NCBI GenBank assembly: GCA_903827085.1
Contig: CAIKHC010000353.1
Span: forward strand, 1-7,427
Length of the DNA: 7,427 nucleotides
Source: an uncultured Candidatus Nemicrothrix sp.
GTDB lineage: Bacteria > Actinomycetota > Acidimicrobiia > Acidimicrobiales > Acidimicrobilacustridaceae
Direction: 5' to 3'
Shown here: positions 1 to 5,519 of the stretch, piece by piece
Layout: every line of letters starts with the position of its first letter
Numbering within the stretch: position 1 is the stretch's first letter
Program-made: the position numbers and the translations under genes
The notes under the pieces: model-generated
Seen by the model: the letters and a program-made list of their open reading frames with translations, nothing else
Databases searched by the model: none
Told to the model about the DNA's origin: nothing

Positions 1-900
1 CGTGTGCATCGCCGAGCACTCGCAACATTTCGCGCGCTGGCTGAAGCCGAAGGTCGCTTGCATCGTCAGCCGCCCGAAACGGTGCACTTCCACGAGGTCG
101 GCGCGCTCGACGCGATCATCGATGTTGTTGGAACGTGCATTGCGCTTGAGTTGTTGGGTGTCGATGAAGTCGCGTCATCGCCGGTGGCTGATGGTTTAGG
201 AACCGTGCGCTCCGCTCATGGCGTCTTGCCGGTTCCAGTTCCCGCAGTGGTGTCGTTGCTGGCTGATGCGCCCACCTATGGCCTCGACATTCCGCGCGAA
301 CTCACCACACCAACCGGCGCAGCGTTGCTGGCCGCGAATGTTGTGCAGTGGGGGCCAATGCCGGCCATGACAATTCGTTCTGCTGGTTATGGCGCAGGCA
401 CTGCCGACCTTGGCGATCGTCCGAATCTCACGCGTGTCGTAATCGGTACTCGTTCTGACTCACCGTCGGTTGCGGGTCAGCCGGTTGTGCTGCTCGAAGC
501 AAATGTCGACGATGTCACGGGCGAAACATTGGCCTATGCCATTGATGCGCTGCTCGATGCTGGTGCACACGACGCGTGGCTTACGCCGATCATCATGAAG
601 AAGGGCCGACCTGCGCACACAGTGAGCGCGTTGGTTGATCCGGCACAGGCTGCGGCCGTGCGCGAGGTACTCGTGCGCGAAACCGGAACGATGGGTGTGC
701 GCGGAACACAACTTGAACGGTGGCCGCAATCGCGCGCGTTCGACACGGTCGATGTCGATGGACAAGCAGTGCGAGTGAAAGTCACCGCCGGCCGCGTGAA
801 GGCCGAACACGACGACGCCGCCCAAGCGGCCCGGGCGTTGGGCCTGCCGCTACGAGAGGTCACCCGCCGAGCCGAACAGGCCTGGCGTGACGCTCAGTAG
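1..900 (+). CDS. larC: LarC-type nickel-pincer cofactor biosynthesis protein (5' truncated by window edge)
   Basis: LarC inserts nickel, in a CTP-dependent reaction, into the pyridinium-bisthiocarboxylate mononucleotide to give the nickel-pincer cofactor of lactate racemase LarA and its relatives; it acts in the cytoplasm. The frame is open to the first base, so the true start lies upstream. About 299 residues are visible of a family that usually has around 400. Counting from the GTG at base 4, hallmarks are VHFHEVGALD (27-36), a TTPTGAA stretch (101-107), a GYGAG turn (128-132), then the C-terminal LarC2 part with LEANVDDVTGE (164-174), MKKGRPAH (198-205) and ETGTMGVR (226-233). Both halves are in one frame, unlike the Lactobacillus gene, which is known to be split as larC1/larC2 and joined by frameshifting. 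It ends 12 bp from the convergent P450 gene. No larB, larE or larA is visible here. The family call is firm; the client enzyme is unknown. Confidence 0.93.
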   Translation, partial: RVHRRALATFRALAEAEGRLHRQPPETVHFHEVGALDAIIDVVGTCIALELLGVDEVASSPVADGLGTVRSAHGVLPVPVPAVVSLLADAPTYGLDIPRELTTPTGAALLAANVVQWGPMPAMTIRSAGYGAGTADLGDRPNLTRVVIGTRSDSPSVAGQPVVLLEANVDDVTGETLAYAIDALLDAGAHDAWLTPIIMKKGRPAHTVSALVDPAQAAAVREVLVRETGTMGVRGTQLERWPQSRAFDTVDVDGQAVRVKVTAGRVKAEHDDAAQAARALGLPLREVTRRAEQAWRDAQ

Positions 901-912
901 TTCAAGCGGATA

Positions 913-2118
913 TCAGTTGGTGTGAAGGATTACTTCGGCGCGGTTGACGCCGGCGATCACGTTGCTGGCCGACATGCCCGCCGGTGCGAGCAGTTCGATG
1001 CGAGTGACGCCGCGATCAAGTAAGTGATCAAGTACGGCAGCAACCTCAAGACGAGCGAGCGCAGCGCCAAGACAGAAGTGCGCACCGAATCCGAACGCAA
1101 TCTGATGGTTTGGTGATCGCCCAACATCGAACTGGTCGGCGGTGGGGCCAAACTCGGCTTCATCGCGGTTGGCCGACGCGTAGACCATCACGATCGGGTC
1201 GCCAGCGCTGATCTGCTTTCCGCCAAGCACGGTGTCGACCGCAGCGGTGCGCATGAAATAGATGACGGCGGTGGTCCATCGAAGAATTTCTTCGACCGCG
1301 CTAGGGATGAGTGAACGATCAGCAACGAGTCGCGCCCACTGATCAGGGTTCTCGGCCAGTGCAACAAGTCCGCCGCTGATTGTGTTGCGGGTGGTTTCGT
1401 TGCCGGCTACAAGAATCTGATTGAGGAACATTGCGATTTCATCGTCGGTCAACCGATCGCCATCGATCTCAACGCTTGACAACATCGAAATGACGTCATC
1501 GCGAGGTTCAGTGCGTGACGTTGAAACGAGACGCATGAGTTCGGCCATCATCTCGGCGCTAAGGCGCGCTTTGCGTTCTGGGTCGTTGAAGATTTCAGTG
1601 CCTGGAATGGAAGCTTCCGACCAGTCCCAGACCTTGTCCCATTCGCTTTCGGGAAGTCCGAGAAGCTGTGCAATCACCTGAACGGGAAGCGGCACGGCAA
1701 GTGGCGCAACGATTTCAATTTTCTCATTGAGTGGCAACTTGTCGACAAGAACTTTGGCGGCGCCGCGCACCGAATCTTCGAGCGTGCGCACGACTTTGCG
1801 ACCGAACGCGGGCTGCACCAGCGTTCGATAGCGAGTGTGATCCGGCGGATCGGTATGCATCATCGTTGGGGGAGTGGCATAGTCCGCGCCGATTTCGAAG
1901 GTGAGAATGCCTTTGGCGGAACAGAACGTGTCGGGGGAAGTGGAGACCGTCATGCACTCGGCATGGCGGCTGGCAACCCAGAAACCTTGTGTGGCGTTCC
2001 ACGCAACGGGGTTCTCGGCCCGCAGCCGCGCGTAAAGGGGAAACGGGTCCTCGACGTCGAGGGTGAACCCCATAAACAAGTCAGTCAGTGGTTCGTGGAC
2101 TTTGCCGGTATCGGTCAT
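913..2118 (-). CDS. Cytochrome P450 (bacterial soluble type)
   Basis: A heme-thiolate monooxygenase of 401 residues, normal for soluble bacterial P450s that take electrons from a separate ferredoxin and reductase; none is encoded here. Motifs in order: the C-helix region HTDPPDHTRYR (88-98), the I-helix oxygen-activation motif AGNETT (238-243), the K-helix ExxR (E277, R280) and the heme loop FGFGAHFCLG (342-351) with the cysteine ligand C349. The overall style resembles actinobacterial CYP125/CYP142-like and related families, many of which oxidise steroids or aliphatic chains, but the substrate cannot be told from sequence. The start at 2118 is chosen over the in-frame ATG at 2175 because GGGAG sits 5 nt upstream, and the longer version would extend through the whole divergent intergenic region. 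It is a single gene, convergent with larC and divergent from the metallo-hydrolase. Its leader contains a strong inverted repeat that hides the ribosome binding site. Confidence 0.95.
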   Translation of the reverse strand: MTDTGKVHEPLTDLFMGFTLDVEDPFPLYARLRAENPVAWNATQGFWVASRHAECMTVSTSPDTFCSAKGILTFEIGADYATPPTMMHTDPPDHTRYRTLVQPAFGRKVVRTLEDSVRGAAKVLVDKLPLNEKIEIVAPLAVPLPVQVIAQLLGLPESEWDKVWDWSEASIPGTEIFNDPERKARLSAEMMAELMRLVSTSRTEPRDDVISMLSSVEIDGDRLTDDEIAMFLNQILVAGNETTRNTISGGLVALAENPDQWARLVADRSLIPSAVEEILRWTTAVIYFMRTAAVDTVLGGKQISAGDPIVMVYASANRDEAEFGPTADQFDVGRSPNHQIAFGFGAHFCLGAALARLEVAAVLDHLLDRGVTRIELLAPAGMSASNVIAGVNRAEVILHTN

Positions 2119-2131
2119 TGCGACTCCCCCC
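2119..2131 (-). promoter_or_regulatory. Ribosome binding site of the P450 gene
   Basis: Reading the minus strand, GGGGGGAG (2124-2131) precedes the ATG at 2118, with 5 nt between the GGGAG core and the start. It is the strongest Shine-Dalgarno-like site in the window and decides the P450 start. The whole site lies in the 3' arm of the inverted repeat 2123-2149. Confidence 0.7.
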
Positions 2132-2149
2132 AAAGGTGATGGAGGGAGT
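2123..2149 (-). repeat. Inverted repeat in the P450 leader: RBS-sequestering hairpin or operator
   Basis: On the minus strand ACTCCCTCC (2149-2141), a 9-nt loop ATCACCTTT, and GGGGGGAGT (2131-2123) can form nine continuous base pairs in RNA, one of them a U-G wobble. The 3' arm holds the whole Shine-Dalgarno sequence and ends 4 nt before the P450 ATG. In double-stranded DNA it is a dyad with eight of nine matching positions and arms centred 18 bp apart, which would also suit a dimeric repressor. Which role applies depends on where transcription starts. The symmetry is read directly from the sequence; its function is inference. Confidence 0.6.
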
Positions 2150-2175
2150 GTGGCCGTTGCGCCTGCCTTCCGCAA
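2147..2175 (-). promoter_or_regulatory. Candidate promoter of the P450 gene
   Basis: On the minus strand TTGCGG (2175-2170) and CACACT (2152-2147) are 17 bp apart, resembling -35 and -10 boxes of a housekeeping sigma factor. The -10 match is poor. The -10 overlaps the outer bases of the inverted repeat 2123-2149, so a repressor bound there could block it. If this promoter is used, the transcript would begin near 2140 and would lack the 5' arm of the hairpin; the promoter and RNA-hairpin readings therefore compete. Confidence 0.3.
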
Positions 2176-2179
2176 GACT
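2174..2179 (+). promoter_or_regulatory. Candidate -10 element for a leaderless metallo-hydrolase transcript
   Basis: AAGACT lies 6 nt upstream of the ATG at 2186, where a -10 box would be expected if transcription started at or next to the start codon. No Shine-Dalgarno sequence is seen before this ATG. The same hexamer occurs in the candidate promoter at 6927-6955. I see no convincing -35. It overlaps by two bases the candidate -35 of the divergent P450 gene. Confidence 0.4.
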
Positions 2180-2185
2180 GTCCCT

Positions 2186-2914
2186 ATGACTAATGCCGCC
2201 GCAACCGATCGCCTCTATTTCCGCCAGTTGCTCGCGGGCCGTGACATTGCCACCAACGATCCCTTGGCCCGCCAGATGGTGAATTTCGTCTATCTCATTG
2301 GCGATCGCGAGACGGGCGAGGCTGTGGCCATCGATCCGGCCTACGACGTGCAGGGAATTGTCGATGTGCTCGCGGCCGACGACATGAAACTCACCGGTGT
2401 GCTTGCCACCCACTATCACCCCGACCATGTCGGCGGAGAAATGATGGGCTACTCAATCGAAGGCGTGCACGAACTGCTCGACATTGTGTCGGTTCCGATT
2501 CATGTGCAAACCGAAGAAGCCGAATTCGTCAGCAAAGTCACGAACCTGACGGCCGCCGATCTCGTCACTCACAGCAGCGGCGATGTTGTGATGGTTGGCA
2601 ACATCCCGATCGAACTCATTCACACGCCAGGTCATACGCCGGGTAGCCAATGCTTCATGCTCGATGGCGCGCTGGTTTCGGGTGACACGTTGTTTCTTGA
2701 AGGCTGTGGTCGCACCGACCTTCCCGGTGGTGATCCGCTGGCGCTCTACGAAAGCCTCACGCAGAAACTGGCCAAGGTGCCCGATGATTCGATTCTGTTC
2801 CCGGGCCACCTGTATTCCGCAGCCCCATGTGCCTCAATGGGCGAAACCCGCCACGCGAATTTCGTGTTCCGGCCCAAGACGCCGGAGCAATGGCTCGCGA
2901 TGTTCAGCGGCTAA
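2186..2914 (+). CDS. Metallo-beta-lactamase-fold hydrolase (glyoxalase II / persulfide dioxygenase-like)
   Basis: A 242-residue single-domain metallo-beta-lactamase-fold enzyme. The metal-binding set is complete: THYHPDH (75-81, with H76, H78, D80 and H81), H150 in HTPGHTPGS, D167 in SGDTLF and H208 in FPGHLYS. The N-terminal part, NFVYLIGDRETGEAVAIDP (33-51), is typical of glyoxalase-II-like proteins. Family members hydrolyse thioesters such as lactoylglutathione analogues or oxidise persulfides; the sequence does not say which, and the C-terminal glutathione-binding domain of true GloB is absent because the protein is short. The start at ATG 2186 is preferred over the in-frame ATG at 2063, since the longer form would run through the P450 start region and its extra residues look unlike the family. 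It is probably leaderless. It stands alone on this strand, and its last 11 bp overlap the convergent Nit gene. Confidence 0.9.
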   Translation: MTNAAATDRLYFRQLLAGRDIATNDPLARQMVNFVYLIGDRETGEAVAIDPAYDVQGIVDVLAADDMKLTGVLATHYHPDHVGGEMMGYSIEGVHELLDIVSVPIHVQTEEAEFVSKVTNLTAADLVTHSSGDVVMVGNIPIELIHTPGHTPGSQCFMLDGALVSGDTLFLEGCGRTDLPGGDPLALYESLTQKLAKVPDDSILFPGHLYSAAPCASMGETRHANFVFRPKTPEQWLAMFSG

Positions 2915-3704
2915 GAGGCATCCGTTTGCGGATATCGGCCTGAAGTGATGCGTCGAACTCGGCGACGATGATTGTGTCGTCGCTGGGTCCGGCGTCGGCC
3001 AATACGCGACCCCATGCATCGATGATGAGCGAATGCCCATAACGGTCAATGCCATCGGGGCTGGTTCTCCATTGAGCCGCGGCAATGATCATCGTTTGAT
3101 TTTCCACTGCGCGTGCTCGCAGCAACAGTTCCCAATGATCGCGCCCGGTTGTCGCTGTGAATGCTGCGGGTACGACGATGATGTCGGCGCCCTGCGAGGT
3201 TTCGTCGTGGAAAAGTTCTGGGAAGCGCAGGTCGTAACAGATCGTCAGGCCGACACGAATGCTGGACTCGCTCGTCGCGATGTCAACAACCGTCGAAGTG
3301 CTTCCGGCGCGAAAGGTGTCGGACTCTTTGGAGCGCGCACCTTCAACGTCCACATCGAACATATGGATCTTGCGGTAACTGCCGAGCAGCGAACCGTCGG
3401 AACCCACGGCGATCGAGGTGTTGTAGAGCGTCTGGGCATCGTTGGGGTCGCGCTCAACGAATGAGCCCGCAACGATGGCACAGTGGTTGTGGACGGCGGT
3501 TTGCTGGGCCCACGCAAGCGTTGGTCCGTCGAGAGGTTCAGCGGCATCACGCATTGCCGAGGTGCGACCAAGCGACGCAAACAGTTCTGGAAGCACAACG
3601 AGGCCAGCGCCTTCGTGAGCCGCAGACTGAACAGCGACCGTTGCCCGCGCGAAATTGTCAGACTTGTCTGGCGAACACTGGAGTTGCACCGCCGCAACGT
3701 TCAT
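2904..3704 (-). CDS. Nit-family carbon-nitrogen hydrolase (nitrilase superfamily, amidase-like)
   Basis: A 266-residue cytoplasmic amidase of the Nit1/Nit2 branch of the nitrilase superfamily. The Glu-Lys-Cys catalytic triad is intact: E40 in VVLPELF, K112 in YRKIHMF and C156 in ICYDLRFPEL. The CYDLRFPEL and RYGHSLIIDAWG (221-232) signatures point to deaminated-glutathione amidase or omega-amidase-like enzymes, which release ammonia from alpha-keto amide by-products; the real substrate is unproven. The ATG at 3704 is chosen because it overlaps the upstream gene's TGA as ATGA, the usual sign of translational coupling, and because MNVAAVQL matches how such proteins begin. An ATG four codons earlier (3716) is possible, but a GAGG sits too close to it to act as a ribosome binding site. 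It is the second gene after the nucleotidyltransferase. Omega-amidases often accompany transaminases, and two aminotransferases lie nearby, though not in the same operon. Confidence 0.9.
   Translation of the reverse strand: MNVAAVQLQCSPDKSDNFARATVAVQSAAHEGAGLVVLPELFASLGRTSAMRDAAEPLDGPTLAWAQQTAVHNHCAIVAGSFVERDPNDAQTLYNTSIAVGSDGSLLGSYRKIHMFDVDVEGARSKESDTFRAGSTSTVVDIATSESSIRVGLTICYDLRFPELFHDETSQGADIIVVPAAFTATTGRDHWELLLRARAVENQTMIIAAAQWRTSPDGIDRYGHSLIIDAWGRVLADAGPSDDTIIVAEFDASLQADIRKRMPLSR
2916..2941. other. Bulged hairpin at the metallo-hydrolase/Nit convergent junction
   Basis: ATCCG (2920-2924), loop TTTG, CGGAT (2929-2933) form a five-pair stem that continues after a 4-nt bulge as AGGC (2916-2919) with GCCT (2938-2941). 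It starts just after the hydrolase stop codon and lies within the last codons of the Nit gene. There is no U-run on either strand, so it is at best a U-less terminator or an RNA 3' end structure. Confidence 0.25.
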
Positions 3705-4252
3705 TTCGCTCGCCATTCCTCGCGTCCGGCTCGAACGTCGGTGGCCGATACCGGGTGATGAGATGGGTCGGTGTCGAGGACGACGACATTGACACCTTCC
3801 GGAGGATCAGCAGCGGGGTCTTCGCCCGGCATTGTCCACGGCGGCCGCGCTGCGAGGGCAACAAGTGGAAGCCGCTGAAGTGCTTCGTTGCGGGCGTTGA
3901 CATCTGCGTACCAAACCGGATCGAGCACTTGGTGCCACTTATCGGCACCGAGAATGATGACCTCGTAGCCCTCGGCGATATCAGCGACGAGGCTGTGCGG
4001 AGTCGTGATCACGCCAATGCGGTTGTTGCCGCTTGAGATGGCGGTCAGTTCCGCCACACGATCGTCGATTGGCGCGAGCCGGGAGTCGTCCTTGCCCAAG
4101 GTGAGAGCGGAAATCGCGAAATCGACGCGATCCAGGCCGAGTTGTGCGATTGCGGTTTCGGCCAAATGCACATGGGCAATTGTGGGCGGATCAAAGGAGC
4201 CGGGGTACACGGCTCGGCGCGGCACTGGCGGTGTTGTGTGATCAGAACCCAC
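3701..4252 (-). CDS. NadD/CoaD-like HxGH-superfamily nucleotidyltransferase
   Basis: A 183-residue Rossmann-type nucleotidyltransferase. VYPGSFDPPTIAHVHL (15-30) is the nucleotide-binding HxGH region (here T-I-A-H, with the usual glycine replaced by alanine), LGADKWHQVLDPVWY (101-115) matches the G-x-D-x-W-type segment of NadD, and VSATDVRAG (168-176) corresponds to the C-terminal S-x-T-x-x-R motif that binds ATP phosphates. The closest well-known families are nicotinate-nucleotide adenylyltransferase (NadD) and phosphopantetheine adenylyltransferase (CoaD). The protein is on the short side for NadD and is not beside the usual rsfS/proA/obg genes, so it may be a paralogue with another substrate; I do not assign a symbol. 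The GTG start has no Shine-Dalgarno but has TAGCCT 6 nt upstream, which suggests a leaderless mRNA. It is the first gene of a two-gene operon with the Nit hydrolase, overlapping it by ATGA. Confidence 0.8.
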   Translation of the reverse strand: MGSDHTTPPVPRRAVYPGSFDPPTIAHVHLAETAIAQLGLDRVDFAISALTLGKDDSRLAPIDDRVAELTAISSGNNRIGVITTPHSLVADIAEGYEVIILGADKWHQVLDPVWYADVNARNEALQRLPLVALAARPPWTMPGEDPAADPPEGVNVVVLDTDPSHHPVSATDVRAGREEWRAK

Positions 4253-4258
4253 GGGCTG

Positions 4259-4264
4259 AGGCTA
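4259..4264 (-). promoter_or_regulatory. Candidate -10 element for leaderless nucleotidyltransferase transcript
   Basis: On the minus strand TAGCCT (a TANNNT hexamer) is followed by 6 nt and then the GTG start at 4252. No Shine-Dalgarno sequence is present, so transcription probably begins at the start codon. I see no good -35 at the expected distance. Confidence 0.45.
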
Positions 4265-4272
4265 GCGATCGT

Positions 4273-4287
4273 GGGAGACTCAAGCCC
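4273..4287 (+). promoter_or_regulatory. Start signal of the first aminotransferase: GAGACT -10-like box or GGGAG Shine-Dalgarno
   Basis: GAGACT (4275-4280) stands 7 nt before the ATG at 4288, where a leaderless -10 would lie. GGGAG (4273-4277) stands 10 nt before it, a somewhat long Shine-Dalgarno spacing. The two overlap and cannot be separated by sequence alone. The stretch CTCAAGCCC just before ATG mirrors CTCAGCCC just before the divergent GTG start. Confidence 0.4.
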
Positions 4288-5514
4288 ATGAGAAGCCCGT
4301 TTCTTCATCCCTTCGCCCGCCCGGGAGCCGCAGCCGAGGAGTTCATCACGATCACACGTGGTGACGGCGCACTGGTGTGGGACAACCAGGAGAACGAATA
4401 CATCGATGCGATAGCCAGCCTTTGGTACTGCAACGTGGGTCATGGACGGTGGGAGATCGTCGACCAGGTTGCGTCGCAAATGGCGGTGCTTGAGAACTAC
4501 AACACTTTCGACATTTTCACGAACGAGACCGTTGAAACCTTTGCTGCATTTGTTGCTGCAGCAGCGCCGATGGATGACAGTCGAATCTTTTTCACATCGT
4601 CAGGTTCTGAGGCCGTCGAAACTGCTCTCAAACTGGCGAGGCTTACGCACTCGTTAAAGGGCGACACGCAACGTACCGAGTTTGTGGGGCGCGCAAACTC
4701 GTATCACGGTGTCGCGTATGGCGGCGTATCGGTGCAGGGTCTGCCGCTTAATCAGCAGGGCTTTGGTCCGTTGCTCGACACGGTGCATCAGGTTTCGGCA
4801 CATGACATCGAAGACATCGAGAAACTCTTTGAGCGAACGGGATCCACGATCGCCGCGGTCATCACTGAACCGGTGCAAGGTGCTGGCGGTGTGTATCCGC
4901 CAGTTGATGGCTATCTCGTTCGCTTGCGCGAACTTTGCGACGAGTACGGCGTGCTGTTGATTTTCGATGAGGTCATTACCGGTTTCGGTCGCTTGGGTTC
5001 GTGGTTTGCCGCATCACACTTTGGCGTTGTGCCCGACATGATTACGTTCGCAAAGGGCTGCACGTCTGGGTACTTGCCTCTTGGTGGCGTTGTAGTGGGC
5101 GAAGCAGTGCTTGATGTGCTCGAAGCCGACCCCACCTTCATCCTTCGCCACGGTTACACCTACAGCGGCCATCCGTCGGCATGTGCTGCTGCTCTTGCAA
5201 ATACGGCAATCTTGTTGGAAGAGAACTTGTTTGACCGCGTGCCGGTTATCGCAGAGCGAATCGGAGGCGGACTCACCGCGTTAGCGGCAACCGGTGCGAT
5301 TGTGGAAGCCCGCGGTATGGGTGGCATCTGGAGCGCCGAACTTCAGCCTGGTCTTGCCGCGCCGGCGGTTCGCAACGAAATGTTGAAGCACGGTGTGATC
5401 GCAAGGCCGATCGGCCTTTCGGTTATCGCGTTTTGCCCACCATTCGTGACAACTGAAGCACAACTCGACCAATGCGTGGTTGCGCTGAGCGAGTCAATCG
5501 CCGCGTTGTCGTAA
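4288..5514 (+). CDS. Class III PLP-dependent aminotransferase (omega-transaminase type)
   Basis: A 408-residue fold-type I aminotransferase that moves an amino group, usually from a terminal amine or omega-amino acid, to a keto acid. Visible landmarks: LWYCNVGHGR (45-54), SGSEAVETALKLAR (105-118) for PLP phosphate binding, SYHG (138-141, the residues stacking on PLP), EPVQGAGG (194-201), LLIFDEVITGFGRLG (223-237) with D227 contacting the PLP nitrogen, and TFAKGCTSGY (253-262) with Schiff-base lysine K256. It is shorter than many class III enzymes (about 450), mainly because the N-terminal arm is short. The HPFARP near the start recalls BioA-like proteins, but the remainder reads as a generic putrescine/beta-alanine/GABA-type transaminase. 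The ATG at 4288 is preferred over in-frame starts from 4144 on, because those would run into the divergent nucleotidyltransferase gene. It is a single gene, ending 5 bp from a second class III aminotransferase on the other strand. Substrate unknown. Confidence 0.92.
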   Translation: MRSPFLHPFARPGAAAEEFITITRGDGALVWDNQENEYIDAIASLWYCNVGHGRWEIVDQVASQMAVLENYNTFDIFTNETVETFAAFVAAAAPMDDSRIFFTSSGSEAVETALKLARLTHSLKGDTQRTEFVGRANSYHGVAYGGVSVQGLPLNQQGFGPLLDTVHQVSAHDIEDIEKLFERTGSTIAAVITEPVQGAGGVYPPVDGYLVRLRELCDEYGVLLIFDEVITGFGRLGSWFAASHFGVVPDMITFAKGCTSGYLPLGGVVVGEAVLDVLEADPTFILRHGYTYSGHPSACAAALANTAILLEENLFDRVPVIAERIGGGLTALAATGAIVEARGMGGIWSAELQPGLAAPAVRNEMLKHGVIARPIGLSVIAFCPPFVTTEAQLDQCVVALSESIAALS

Positions 5515-5519
5515 GTGTT

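Noticed and set aside
460..863. Two overlapping minus-strand frames antisense to larC
   Set aside because: The plus strand encodes the conserved LarC C-terminal part; the antisense translations are arginine- and serine-rich shadows without family features.
936..952. CGGCG/CGCCG hairpin near the larC-P450 convergent junction as a terminator
   Set aside because: Only five pairs, 36 nt beyond the larC stop and inside P450 coding sequence, without a U-run; such GC stems are common by chance in this composition.
3771..3797. Inverted repeat GGTGTC ... GACACC inside the nucleotidyltransferase gene
   Set aside because: Six-base arms with a 15-base loop in coding sequence, explained by the codons for the VVVLDTD segment; nothing nearby suggests a regulatory role.
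3461..4036. A 191-codon plus-strand frame across the Nit and nucleotidyltransferase genes
   Set aside because: It spans the junction of two well-supported minus-strand genes, its translation is compositionally odd and shows no motif.
4144..4287. N-terminal extension of the first aminotransferase upstream to 4144
   Set aside because: It would overlap the start of the divergent nucleotidyltransferase including its conserved PGSFDPP motif, and the extra residues do not resemble an aminotransferase N-terminus.
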